Source of the DNA: Conexibacter woesei DSM 14684
GTDB lineage: Bacteria; Actinomycetota; Thermoleophilia; Solirubrobacterales; Solirubrobacteraceae
Assembly (NCBI RefSeq): GCF_000025265.1
Contig: NC_013739.1
Span: 1,364,001-1,428,000, forward strand
Length of the DNA stretch: 64,000 nt
Direction: 5' to 3'
Both the position numbers and the translations under genes were made by a program. The notes beneath the pieces are model-generated. The model searched no databases, was not told the origin of the DNA, and saw only the letters and a program-made list of their open reading frames with translations. Of this stretch, positions 25,693-33,078 are shown piece after piece; the first letter of the stretch is position 1; each line of letters starts with the position of its first letter.

Positions 25693-26658
25693 TCAGCCGG
25701 CGGCGGGCGGCTCGACCCGCCCGTCCGCCAGCAGGCGGGTGAAGCGCGCGACCGCGTCGGCGACGCCGTCGGCCAGCGGCGTCGTCGCGAGCGCGTCGGC
25801 GAACGGCGCGTCGGGGTCGGGCTCGACCTCCGGCGGGAACGGCAGCGCCGCGCCGGCGGCGCTGAGGCCGGCGACGCCGTCCGGCGCGGCGACGGCGATC
25901 GCGGCGACGATCTCCTCCACCGAGACGGTCGCGCCCGGCAGGTCGAAGACGCCGGAGCCGTCGTATCCGGCGGCGTCGGCGGCGGCGACGAACGCGGCCG
26001 CGACGTCGGGCGCGTACTGCATCGTCACGCGGCCCGTGAAGGGGATCTCGTACGGCGTGCCGGCGGCGGCCGCGATCATCGCGAGCGTCGGTGCGGACGT
26101 GAAGCCCTGGTCGCGTCCCGGCCCGTAGACGGTGTGGGGCCGCAGGCCGATGCTGGCGAGGCCCTGCTCGCGCCGGTAGACGTCGGCCGCGCCCTCGCAG
26201 GCGCGCTTGTAGACGCCGTAGACCGTCGACGGCACGCCGCCCTCGTCGTCGGCCGCGGCGACGGAGGAGGCGTACACGAACGGACCCGGGATGCGGTCGC
26301 GCCGGTGCGAGATCGCCTCCAGCAGGTTGACCGTGCCGACGACGTTGACGCTCGCGCCGAGCGGCGGGTTCGCGCGGCAGAACGGCGCCTGCAGCGCGGC
26401 GAGGTGGATCACCGCGCCGACCCCGTGCTCGTCGAGCGCCCGCTCGACGACGCCGAGGTCGGTGATGTCGCCCTCGACCCAGGTGACCTGCGCCAGCTCC
26501 CGCTCGTCCAGCAGCAGGCCGAGCCGGCGTGCGTCCGCGCGCAGGTCGAATGCGACGACCGGCTGCCCGGCGGCGACGAGCTGCCGCACGATCCACGCGC
26601 CGATGCAGCCGCCCGCGCCGGTGACGAGCGTCGCGCCCCGCGTGCTCCCCGTGCCCAT
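25693..26658 (-). CDS. NAD-dependent epimerase/dehydratase (extended SDR)
   Basis: A 321-residue extended short-chain dehydrogenase. The NAD fold is TLVTGAGGCIGAWIVRQL, with Asp in VVAFDLRAD giving NAD preference. Family motifs are VIHLAALQAPF, YASSVA (Ser), and the YxxxK pair in VYGVYKRACEG. It starts 3 nt after the stop of the FAA hydrolase, so the two form an operon. Within a FadR-controlled operon it may oxidise a sugar or a hydroxy-acid lactone, and the FAA hydrolase would then handle the ketoacid. This pathway assignment is inference. Confidence 0.88.
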   Translation of the reverse strand: MGTGSTRGATLVTGAGGCIGAWIVRQLVAAGQPVVAFDLRADARRLGLLLDERELAQVTWVEGDITDLGVVERALDEHGVGAVIHLAALQAPFCRANPPLGASVNVVGTVNLLEAISHRRDRIPGPFVYASSVAAADDEGGVPSTVYGVYKRACEGAADVYRREQGLASIGLRPHTVYGPGRDQGFTSAPTLAMIAAAAGTPYEIPFTGRVTMQYAPDVAAAFVAAADAAGYDGSGVFDLPGATVSVEEIVAAIAVAAPDGVAGLSAAGAALPFPPEVEPDPDAPFADALATTPLADGVADAVARFTRLLADGRVEPPAAG

Positions 26659-26660
26659 GA

Positions 26661-27485
26661 TCAGATCTCCACGACGGTGTTGGAGACCGTGCCGATCCCC
26701 TCGACCTCGACCTCGACGACGTCGCCGGCGCCGAGCGAGCGGATCGGGTCCATGAACTCGCCGCAGCCCCACGGCGTGCCGGTCAGCACGACGTCACCGG
26801 GCTCGAGCGTGAAGCTGTGGGAGCAGAACGACAGCAGCTCGGCGACGCCGAACACCATCTCCTTGGTGTTCGAGTCCTGGACCGCGTCGCCGTTGACGCG
26901 CGTCTTGATGTCGAGCGCCTGCGGGTCGGCGATCTCGTCGGCGGTGACGATCACCGGGCCGAGCGGGCAGAACGTGTCGAGGCTCTTGCCGCGCACCCAC
27001 TGGCCGTCGGCGAACTGCACGTCGCGGGCGGAGACGTCGTTCGCGACGGTGTAGCCGAACAGATGCGAGAGGGCGTCCTCTCTCGCGACGCGCGTCATCC
27101 GTCTGCCGACGACGGCGGCCAGCTCGACCTCCCAGTCGACTCTCTGCGTGATCCCGCGGTCGACGCGGATCTCGTCGCCGTCGCCGATCACGCTGGTCGT
27201 GAACTTCGTGAAGACGAGCGGCGTCGTCGGCTTGTCGAGGCCGGTCTCGCGGACGTGGTCCATGTAGTTGAGCCCGATCGCGACGATCTTGCCCGGCCGC
27301 AGCGGCGCGGCGAGCCGCGCGCCGTCGAGCGGCGCCGCGCCGTCGCGCGGAGCGGGCAGCTCGCCGCCCGCGGCAATCAGCTGCGCGAGCGTCGTTCCGG
27401 CAGGGACGTCGAGCGGCAGCAATGCACCGTCACGCTCGAGGACGGGGGTGGATGTGCCGTTCGCGGTGGCGGTGCCGATGCGCAT
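26661..27485 (-). CDS. Fumarylacetoacetate hydrolase family protein
   Basis: A 274-residue FAH-fold enzyme. KIVAIGLNYMDHVRETGL and WEVELAAVVGRRMTRV (metal Glu) are hallmarks, as are GYTVANDVSARDVQ, WVRGKSLDTFCPLGPVI and GDVVLTGTPWGCG. Members hydrolyse or dehydrate 2,4-diketo and 2-keto-3-deoxy acids. Its ATG follows TTTGGAGC at normal spacing. It is first in an operon with the epimerase and is divergent from a FadR-type regulator across a double TGGTnnnACCA operator, so substrate-induced derepression is likely. Confidence 0.9.
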   Translation of the reverse strand: MRIGTATANGTSTPVLERDGALLPLDVPAGTTLAQLIAAGGELPAPRDGAAPLDGARLAAPLRPGKIVAIGLNYMDHVRETGLDKPTTPLVFTKFTTSVIGDGDEIRVDRGITQRVDWEVELAAVVGRRMTRVAREDALSHLFGYTVANDVSARDVQFADGQWVRGKSLDTFCPLGPVIVTADEIADPQALDIKTRVNGDAVQDSNTKEMVFGVAELLSFCSHSFTLEPGDVVLTGTPWGCGEFMDPIRSLGAGDVVEVEVEGIGTVSNTVVEI

Positions 27486-27498
27486 GCTCGCTCCAAAT

Positions 27499-27523
27499 TG
27501 GTCGGACCATTGTGGTCCGACCA
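27499..27523. promoter_or_regulatory. Double FadR/GntR-type operator
   Basis: TGGTCGGACCA at 27499-27509 and TGGTCCGACCA at 27513-27523 each fit TGGT-N3-ACCA, the established half-site pair of FadR-type GntR proteins. The two are also exact reverse complements of each other around TTG. They sit between the FAA hydrolase and FadR starts and can control both. Confidence 0.75.
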
Positions 27524-27524
27524 C

Positions 27525-27530
27525 TATAAT
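27525..27530 (+). promoter_or_regulatory. Consensus -10 box (TATAAT), leaderless
   Basis: A perfect TATAAT begins 2 nt after the operator and ends 8 nt before the ATG of the FadR-type gene. Initiation would be at or near the start codon, and repressor binding would block it. Confidence 0.6.
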
Positions 27531-27538
27531 CGCCGCCG

Positions 27539-28147
27539 ATGCCGCCACGCAACCACGTCGCAGAACGCCTGCGTGAGCTGCTTTCCGACCAGGACGTCGC
27601 GCCCGGGGACAGGCTTCCGCCCGAGCGCGAGCTGGCCGCCCGGCTGGGCGTCTCGCGCTCGAGCCTGCGCGAGGGTCTGCGGCGGCTCTCGGACCTCGGC
27701 ATCATCGAGTCGCGTCAGGGCTCGGGCACGTACCTCGCGCCCGTCGACCTCGGCGACCTGTTCGAGGTGCGCCAGCGACTGGAGCCGCTCGCCGCGCGGC
27801 TGGCGGCGGAGCGCCGCGAACCGCACGACCTGCTCGCGCTGGAGGAGGCGCTGGCGGAGATGCGCGCCGCCCGCGACGACGCGGCCGGCTTCGGCGAGGC
27901 CGACGTGCGCGCACACACCGTGATCGTCGAGGCCTCGGGCTCGCTGCCCGTGCGGGTGCTGTTCGCCGCGATCGCCGACCTGCTGCGCCACTCGCGCACG
28001 ACGACGGCGGCCAACGCGCCGCTGCGCGCCGACGCGCTGCGAGAGATGACCGAGATCGTCGGCGCGATCCGCGCGCACGACGGCGCCGCGGCCGAGGCCG
28101 CGATGCGCGGTCACCTCGCGCACGTCGGCGCGACCGTCCCGGCGTAG
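27539..28147 (+). CDS. GntR-family regulator, FadR subfamily
   Basis: A 202-residue regulator. The N-terminal winged helix is [60 protein letters not shown]. The all-helical FCD ligand domain follows, with metal-ligand-type residues Asp and His in EADVRAHTVIVEASG and a C-terminal MRGHLAHV. It is divergent from the FAA hydrolase-epimerase operon and probably represses it and itself through the double operator. A TATAAT box 8 nt before the ATG means the mRNA is probably leaderless. Confidence 0.93.
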   Translation: MPPRNHVAERLRELLSDQDVAPGDRLPPERELAARLGVSRSSLREGLRRLSDLGIIESRQGSGTYLAPVDLGDLFEVRQRLEPLAARLAAERREPHDLLALEEALAEMRAARDDAAGFGEADVRAHTVIVEASGSLPVRVLFAAIADLLRHSRTTTAANAPLRADALREMTEIVGAIRAHDGAAAEAAMRGHLAHVGATVPA

Positions 28148-28156
28148 GCCCGCCGC

Positions 28157-28663
28157 TCAGCCGGCGGCGGTCTCCAGCGGGCGCAGCTCCTCTTCGTACG
28201 AGACCGAGTGGCGCTGGAGCGTGCCGTCGTCCTCGACCAGGTAGGAGCCCATCCGCACGAGCGGCGGGGAGTAGGCGTGGATCGTCACGGCCGGCACGTC
28301 GCCGTGGTGCAGGACGCGGTGGATGTCGGCCGCGCCGAAGTCGAACGACGCGCCGGCGCCGGCGACGCGCGCCGTCGGCTCGCCGCCGAGCACGAGCCGC
28401 TCCTCGCGCACCGCGCCGTCGACCACGGCGACCGCCCCGCACGAGAGGTCGTGGTCGTGGAAGCCGGTGTCGTGGTCCTCCGACCAGCAGATCAGCCACA
28501 CGTCGACGTGCTCGTCGCGCAGCAGCTCCGCGTAGGTGCGCTGCGTGGGGTCGTGGGCGACGTGGGCCGACCACTGCGCGGGGTCGGCGGCGATCCGCTG
28601 CGCGAGCTCGCGCAGCTCCTCGCGGGTGAGGTCGCGGTGGGTGGGGCGTTCGATGTCGGTCAT
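28157..28663 (-). CDS. Cysteine dioxygenase-like cupin
   Basis: A 168-residue cupin. The metal-binding HxH is in WSEDHDTGFHDHDLSCGAVAVVDGAV, which matches cysteine dioxygenase and 3-mercaptopropionate dioxygenase. A late His is in DIHRVLHHG and AVTIHAYSPPL. The enzyme would oxidise a thiol to a sulfinate with O2 and Fe(II). It overlaps the amidohydrolase upstream by 4 nt (ATGA), so it is the second gene of that operon. The Rrf2 regulator beyond that operon makes a link to thiol or cysteine metabolism attractive, but this is inference. Confidence 0.85.
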   Translation of the reverse strand: MTDIERPTHRDLTREELRELAQRIAADPAQWSAHVAHDPTQRTYAELLRDEHVDVWLICWSEDHDTGFHDHDLSCGAVAVVDGAVREERLVLGGEPTARVAGAGASFDFGAADIHRVLHHGDVPAVTIHAYSPPLVRMGSYLVEDDGTLQRHSVSYEEELRPLETAAG

Positions 28664-29589
28664 GCGGCGATCGGGTCGTGGGTGGGAGCGCGGCCGAGCA
28701 GCCGTGCCGGGTTGACGCGCAGCAGCGCGTGGCCGAGCGCGGTGTCGCCGCGTGGCGCGGCGGCGCCGACGACGGGGCGGTCGGAGCCGTGGACGAGCTG
28801 GTCGGCGCCGACGACGCGGAGCGTCGCCTCGACGGCGCGCGGGCCGTAGGAGGAGGTGTCGTAGAACGTCAGCGGGTCGAGCGCGCGCTCAGCCGGGCCG
28901 CCGCGCGCCGCGAGCCGTTCGAGCTGCAGCGGCGCGCCGCCGGCGAGCATCGCGAACAGCACGCGCAGGCGCGGGAGGGCGGGGCGGCCGGCGTGCAGGA
29001 AGGCGTGCCAGGCGGCGTTCATCTGGGCGACGTAGTCGGTCAGCGCCGGCCACCACGCGGGCGCGCCGGGGGCGGGCGCGGTGACGGGGCCGGGGTGGAC
29101 GAACAGCGGCGCGCCGCGGCGCTCCAACCGCTCCAGCAGCGGCCCGAGGCGCTCCAGCAGCGCCGGCGTCGCGAGCGCGGTGGCGGGGATCGAGACGCCG
29201 ACGAAGCCGCGCGCGAGCAGCGCGTCGACGGCGCCGGGGTCGGGCTCGCGGACGCCGATCGCGCCCCAGGCGCCGAAGCGCTCGGACGGCAGCGCGGCGG
29301 CGCCGTCGTGGTAGGCGTCGAGCAGCGGCGCGGCCTCCTCGGCTGGCAGGTGCTCGATGCCGAGCGCGCTGGAGAGCAGCACGAGCGCGCGGTCGACGCC
29401 GTCGCCGTCGAGCTGGCCGGCGCGGGTGCGGGCGTCGGCGTCGGCGGCCGCGAGCTGGCTGTCCGGCTCGCCGTCGAGGTGGAACGTCCAGCCGTCGCCG
29501 CGGCGGGTCAAAGAGGGGGCCGCGCCCCGCCGCGCGAGCGCGGCGAGGAGCGGCGGGGAGAGGAGATGCTGGTGTACGTCGATTCGCAT
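28660..29589 (-). CDS. Amidohydrolase 2 family (ACMSD-like) protein
   Basis: A 309-residue TIM-barrel hydrolase/decarboxylase. The first metal motif is IDVHQHLL at the N-terminus. LFVHPGPV supplies the barrel His, FYDTSSYGP and LVHGSDRPVVG the late Asp. The family contains amidohydrolases and ACMSD-type decarboxylases. It is co-translated with the cysteine-dioxygenase-like gene. Its promoter carries a 28-nt motif also found before the Rrf2 gene, and a TAGAAT box ends 9 nt before the ATG. Confidence 0.87.
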   Translation of the reverse strand: MRIDVHQHLLSPPLLAALARRGAAPSLTRRGDGWTFHLDGEPDSQLAAADADARTRAGQLDGDGVDRALVLLSSALGIEHLPAEEAAPLLDAYHDGAAALPSERFGAWGAIGVREPDPGAVDALLARGFVGVSIPATALATPALLERLGPLLERLERRGAPLFVHPGPVTAPAPGAPAWWPALTDYVAQMNAAWHAFLHAGRPALPRLRVLFAMLAGGAPLQLERLAARGGPAERALDPLTFYDTSSYGPRAVEATLRVVGADQLVHGSDRPVVGAAAPRGDTALGHALLRVNPARLLGRAPTHDPIAA

Positions 29590-29598
29590 CGCGGAGGC

Positions 29599-29626
29599 AT
29601 TCTAGCTAATCCCGACCGAAATAGCC
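29599..29626 (-). promoter_or_regulatory. Candidate Rrf2 operator/promoter, copy A (amidohydrolase)
   Basis: On the plus strand this reads ATTCTAGCTAATCCCGACC and continues to AGC. About 18 of 28 positions match the element before the Rrf2 gene, including ATTCT and CCGACC, at nearly the same distance from the start codon. Confidence 0.5.
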
Positions 29627-29762
29627 AGGATTGCGCGGGCAGGCGTGCTGCCACGGGCGATCGCGAGCGCACGACGACCGCGAGTTCTCGGGCCCCGGAG
29701 TCCCTCACCGCGCCGTCGTGGAACTCGCTAGGCGAAGCCCGAACTCGCAAGGCCAAGCTTGC

Positions 29763-30224
29763 TCAGCCCCGCTTGCTCCAGGCCGCCGGGTCGCCGGCGA
29801 GGGCGGTCACGTGGTCGGGCAGCTGGCCCGAGACGACGTCCGCGAGCGTCGTGCGGTCGAGCACGTCGCGCAGCGCGGCGCGTGCCGCGACCAGCAGCTC
29901 CGGCAGCTTCTCCGCCGCGCCGTCGTAGGACAGCTCATGCGGGCGCTTGCCTGAGACGTTGGCAAGCGGGCCGTCGATCGCGCGGATGACGTCCGCGACG
30001 GCGATCTCGTCCGCCGGCGAGGCGAGTAGATGGCCGCCCTCGACGCCGCGACGGCTCTCGACGATCCCGGCTCGCCTGAGGTCGTTGAGGATCTTCTCCA
30101 GGAAGCGCGGCGGGATCTGCTGCGCCGTGGCGATCGCCTCGGCCTTCACCGGCCGCTCGCCGTCGTTGGCGGCCAGCTCGAGGGCTGCCCGCAGGGCATA
30201 GTCTGTCTTTGCTCCGATCCGCAC
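29763..30224 (-). CDS. Rrf2-family transcriptional regulator
   Basis: A 153-residue winged-helix regulator starting at GTG. The N-terminus MRIGAKTDYALRAALELA and the PRFLEKILNDLRRAGIVESRRGVEGGHLLA segment are typical Rrf2. It has no cysteines at all, so the iron-sulfur ligands of IscR/NsrR are absent. A cofactor-free CymR-type sensor is more likely, which fits the neighbouring cysteine-dioxygenase-like gene. It shares a promoter element with the amidohydrolase operon and probably represses both. Confidence 0.92.
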   Translation of the reverse strand: MRIGAKTDYALRAALELAANDGERPVKAEAIATAQQIPPRFLEKILNDLRRAGIVESRRGVEGGHLLASPADEIAVADVIRAIDGPLANVSGKRPHELSYDGAAEKLPELLVAARAALRDVLDRTTLADVVSGQLPDHVTALAGDPAAWSKRG

Positions 30225-30228
30225 GCGT

Positions 30229-30256
30229 GGATTCTCGTCTATTCCGACCTGGAAGG
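30229..30256 (-). promoter_or_regulatory. Candidate Rrf2 operator/promoter, copy B (autoregulatory)
   Basis: On the plus strand this reads ATTCTCGTCTATTCCGACC and continues to GGC, starting 5 nt from the Rrf2 GTG. It is similar to copy A before the amidohydrolase. GAGAAT takes the place of TAGAAT as a possible -10. Confidence 0.5.
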
Positions 30257-30268
30257 CAAAAATGGAGC

Positions 30269-30284
30269 CACGGCAGCTGCCGTG
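30269..30284. promoter_or_regulatory. 16-bp perfect palindrome between Rrf2 and rpmG
   Basis: CACGGCAGCTGCCGTG is self-complementary over 16 bp. The rest of the 252-nt gap holds no tRNA or gene that I can support. A TACACT at 30382-30387 could be a -10 for rpmG. Confidence 0.4.
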
Positions 30285-30476
30285 CGCCCGCTGGGGGTCG
30301 GCACGCTACCGCGTCGGGCCGCCGGGGCGGTCAGCACTCCGCACGGCCCCGGTCATCGCCCACCCGCCCGGCGTTTCCCGCTACACTGCGTGGCTCGCGC
30401 CGGTTGGCGACACGCTTCTGTGTCTGCCGCCGGTCGCTGGCACTTGCCCTGACGACGACTGGAACCTTGGAAGACC

Positions 30477-30641
30477 ATGGCTCGCGGAGACGTTCGCATC
30501 GCAGTCACCCTCGCATGCGAGGAATGCAAGCGACGCAACTACCAGACGAATAAGAGCAAGCGGAACAATCCCGAGCGGATTCAGCTCCGCAAGTACTGCC
30601 GCTGGTGCAAGAGACACACGGCCCATCGGGAGACGCGCTAA
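30477..30641 (+). CDS. rpmG: 50S ribosomal protein L33 (bL33), zinc-ribbon type
   Basis: A 54-residue protein: [20 protein letters not shown], then [20 protein letters not shown] and [14 protein letters not shown]. Two CxxC pairs (CEEC and CRWC) mark the zinc-binding form. The start follows TTGGAAG. It opens the rpmG-secE-nusG-rplKA cluster, the usual bacterial order. No tRNA-Trp is found between it and secE, unlike in several bacteria. Confidence 0.97.
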   Translation: MARGDVRIAVTLACEECKRRNYQTNKSKRNNPERIQLRKYCRWCKRHTAHRETR

Positions 30642-30656
30642 CCGCGTAGATCGAAC

Positions 30657-31220
30657 GTGGCCCGCGATCGCAGACGAGCGAAGCAGCGCAGGGAGCGGCA
30701 GGCCCGCTCCGCAGGCCCCTCGGCACGCCGTGCCGAGGGCGGCGGCGCGCTGCCCGACGAGAACCCGCTGCACGAGCACGAGCCGGCCGAGTTCGCCTCG
30801 GGCGAGGTGGACATCGCCGACGCTCAGCTCGCGCTCGGTCGTCCCGAGCTCGCGGGCAGCGAGCCCGCCCAGGCGACCGACGACCTCGGCGGCTCGACCG
30901 CCGAGGAGCTGTTCGAGGCTGCGCGCGACGACGACGGCGGGCCGCTGGTCCCCGGCGGCGGCGGAGACGACGACGGGAACGGCGGCGCCGGCGGCGTCAC
31001 CAAGATCGGCGATCGCTCCCCCGAGCCGCAGCGCAAGCCGGGCGGCCGCTTCCTCAACTTCCTGCGCGGCAGCTGGCGCGAGCTGCAGCGCGTCCAGTGG
31101 CCCGACCGCAAGCAGGTCACTTCAGCCACCGCCGTGGTGATCGGCTTCGTGCTGCTCTCCGGAGCCTTCCTCGGCGCGGCCGACTGGGTCTCCTCGCGGA
31201 TCGTCGACCTCATCGTCTAG
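30657..31220 (+). CDS. secE: Preprotein translocase subunit SecE with long N-terminal extension
   Basis: A 187-residue protein starting at GTG. The conserved SecE core is only the last 60 residues: FLRGSWRELQRVQWPDRKQV (amphipathic helix) and one membrane helix (SATAVVIGFVLLSGAFLGAADWV). The first 125 residues are a basic stretch (DRRRAKQRRERQARSA) followed by an acidic, Gly/Asp-rich disordered region. Typical single-helix SecE proteins are 60-90 residues. It forms SecYEG with SecY at the membrane and sits directly before nusG, as in most bacteria. Confidence 0.93.
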   Translation: MARDRRRAKQRRERQARSAGPSARRAEGGGALPDENPLHEHEPAEFASGEVDIADAQLALGRPELAGSEPAQATDDLGGSTAEELFEAARDDDGGPLVPGGGGDDDGNGGAGGVTKIGDRSPEPQRKPGGRFLNFLRGSWRELQRVQWPDRKQVTSATAVVIGFVLLSGAFLGAADWVSSRIVDLIV

Positions 31221-31260
31221 TTCCCAGGCTCGCGCCTCTTCCGAAGGACATCTCCCCCGA

Positions 31261-31782
31261 ATGTTTCGCTGGTACGTCGTCAACACCTATTCCGGTCACG
31301 AGAACAAGGTCAAGCACAACCTCGAGCACCGCGTCGTCTCGCTCAACCAGAGACGCGCAGTGCGGCAGGTGGTCGTGCCGACCGAGTCCGTGACCGAGAT
31401 GAAGGACAACCAGAGAGTTGTCACCGAGAAGCGCACGATGCCCGGCTACGTGCTGGTCAACATGGACCTCAACGAGGATTCGTGGGCGCTTGTCAAGGGC
31501 ACTCCCGGCGTCACCGGTTTCGTGGGCGCCTCCAACGAGCCCGTGCCGCTCACGCAGGCGGAGGTCGATCGGCTGCTCCATCGCGAGACGGCCGAGCGGC
31601 CGCGCAGCCGCGCGCAGTTCTCGATCGGCGAGTCGGTCAAGGTGGTCTCCGGGCCGCTGTCGGACTTCTCCGGCGAGATCTCCGAGATCAACGAGGACGG
31701 CGCTCGACTCAAGGTGCTGGTATCAATCTTCGGCCGCGAGACGCCGGTCGAGGTCGGTTTCGACCAGGTGAAGAAGATCTGA
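31261..31782 (+). CDS. nusG: Transcription termination/antitermination protein NusG
   Basis: A 173-residue NusG. The NGN domain ([23 protein letters not shown], then [18 protein letters not shown] and GVTGFVG) binds the RNA polymerase clamp. The C-terminal KOW domain ([51 protein letters not shown]) contacts S10 or Rho. The length is typical and no N-terminal extension is present, unlike mycobacterial NusG. It is separated from rplK by one base. Confidence 0.98.
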   Translation: MFRWYVVNTYSGHENKVKHNLEHRVVSLNQRRAVRQVVVPTESVTEMKDNQRVVTEKRTMPGYVLVNMDLNEDSWALVKGTPGVTGFVGASNEPVPLTQAEVDRLLHRETAERPRSRAQFSIGESVKVVSGPLSDFSGEISEINEDGARLKVLVSIFGRETPVEVGFDQVKKI

Positions 31783-31783
31783 A

Positions 31784-32206
31784 ATGGCAAAGAAGGTTCT
31801 GACAGTCATCAAGCTCCAGGCCGTAGGCGGCCAAGCGAGCCCGGCGCCGCCGGTCGGTCCTGCCCTGGGCCAGCACGGCGTCAACATCATGGAGTTCGTC
31901 AAGGCGTTCAACGCCCAGACGCAGCAGGACACGGGCACGGTCATCCCCGTCGAGATCACGGTCTACGAGGACCGTTCCTTCACGTTCGTCACGAAGAGCC
32001 CGCCGGCTGCGGTGCTGATCAAGCAGGCGCTCGGGATCGACAAGGGCTCGGCTGAGCCGCATGTGAACAAGGTGGCGCAGATCACGCAGGACCAGCTCCG
32101 CGAGATCGCCCAGAAGAAGCTCCAGGATCTGAACGCGCACGACGTCGACCAGGCCGCGAAGATCATCGCCGGCACGGCGCGCTCGATGGGCGTGGAGGTG
32201 GTGTGA
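31784..32206 (+). CDS. rplK: 50S ribosomal protein L11 (uL11)
   Basis: A 140-residue protein of standard length. The N-domain is [30 protein letters not shown], with the proline-rich thiostrepton-contact helix. The C-domain binds the GTPase-centre rRNA and ends in ARSMGVEVV. Its stop overlaps the rplA GTG (GTGA), so L11 and L1 are coupled. Confidence 0.98.
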   Translation: MAKKVLTVIKLQAVGGQASPAPPVGPALGQHGVNIMEFVKAFNAQTQQDTGTVIPVEITVYEDRSFTFVTKSPPAAVLIKQALGIDKGSAEPHVNKVAQITQDQLREIAQKKLQDLNAHDVDQAAKIIAGTARSMGVEVV

Positions 32207-32931
32207 CGGTGGCCAAGCACGGCAAGTCCTACGTCGAGGCGCGTCAGCGCTACGACCGCGAGCACCAGTACCTGCCCTCCGAGGCGGTCGCGCTCGTCAA
32301 GCAGCTCAAGAGCTCCAAGTTCGACGAGTCGGTCGAGCTGCACGTCCGCACGGGCCTCAACGTCCGTCACGCCGACGAGCAGCTGCGCGGCACGATCGCG
32401 CTGCCGCACGGCCTCGGCAAGGACGTCAAGGTCGTCGTCTTCGCCCAGGGCGACAAGGCGCGCGAGGCCGAGGATGCCGGCGCGGACGTCGTCGGCTCCG
32501 ACGACCTCGCCAAGAGAATCGAAGAGGGCTTCACAGACTTCGACGTCGCGATCGCCACGCCGGACCTGATGCCGGTCGTCGGTCGCCTCGGCCGGATCCT
32601 CGGTCCGTCGGGCAAGATGCCCAACCCGAAGGTCGGCACCGTCACGATGGACGTGACGAAGGCGGTCCAGGAGTCGAAGGCCGGCAAGGTCGAGTACCGC
32701 ACGGACCGCACTGCGATCGTGCACATGGTGATCGGCAAGTCGAGCTTCGACGAGCAGCGCCTGCTCGAGAACTACGCCGCCGTCGTGGAGGAGCTCGTTC
32801 GCGCGAAGCCGTCCGTCGCGAAGGGCAAGTACATCCACTCGATCACGCTCGCCTCGACGATGGGCCCCGGCGTGAAGGTCGACCCGTCGAGAACGCGCGA
32901 CATCCTCGGGGAGGCGCCGGTCGCGGCGTAG
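32203..32931 (+). CDS. rplA: 50S ribosomal protein L1 (uL1)
   Basis: A 242-residue protein starting at GTG. Landmarks are [46 protein letters not shown] and [21 protein letters not shown]. It forms the L1 stalk and in many bacteria represses its own L11-L1 mRNA. The C-terminus has a few residues beyond the usual end. The L10 leader follows. Confidence 0.98.
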   Translation: MTVAKHGKSYVEARQRYDREHQYLPSEAVALVKQLKSSKFDESVELHVRTGLNVRHADEQLRGTIALPHGLGKDVKVVVFAQGDKAREAEDAGADVVGSDDLAKRIEEGFTDFDVAIATPDLMPVVGRLGRILGPSGKMPNPKVGTVTMDVTKAVQESKAGKVEYRTDRTAIVHMVIGKSSFDEQRLLENYAAVVEELVRAKPSVAKGKYIHSITLASTMGPGVKVDPSRTRDILGEAPVAA

Positions 32932-32939
32932 CCTCGTTC

Positions 32940-33060
32940 AAGAGCGCACTGCCAGAGACCCCCGGCGACGGTAAGTCCGGGGCAGGCGGAGCCTCGAAGG
33001 TTCGGGCCGATCGCCGGCTCGCATCTCGACGCCCGCCTCTGTGCGGGCGTTTCGCATTTC
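32940..33060 (+). ncRNA. Ribosomal protein L10 leader (autoregulatory mRNA element)
   Basis: The region between rplA and rplJ has the L10-leader layout. CCCCGG (32960-32965) and CCGGGG (32977-32982) close a hairpin next to AGAGACC and GGCAGGCGGAG elements typical of the L10-binding kink-turn. CGCCCGC (33030-33036) and GCGGGCG (33043-33049) form a terminator-like stem followed by TTTCGC. L10(L7/L12)4 binding is known to control rplJL expression through this leader. The assignment rests on position and folding by eye. Confidence 0.75.
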
Positions 33061-33078
33061 GAGAAAGAGTGACCTGAC

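Noticed and set aside
25520-26596. Upstream in-frame extension of the ABC exporter by about 359 codons
   Set aside because: The extension runs through the GC-only spacer and antisense to the epimerase gene. The family N-terminus begins just after GTG 25519.
30225-30660. Expected tRNA genes near rpmG/secE (seen in some Actinobacteria)
   Set aside because: No cloverleaf could be built on either strand in the gaps before rpmG or secE.
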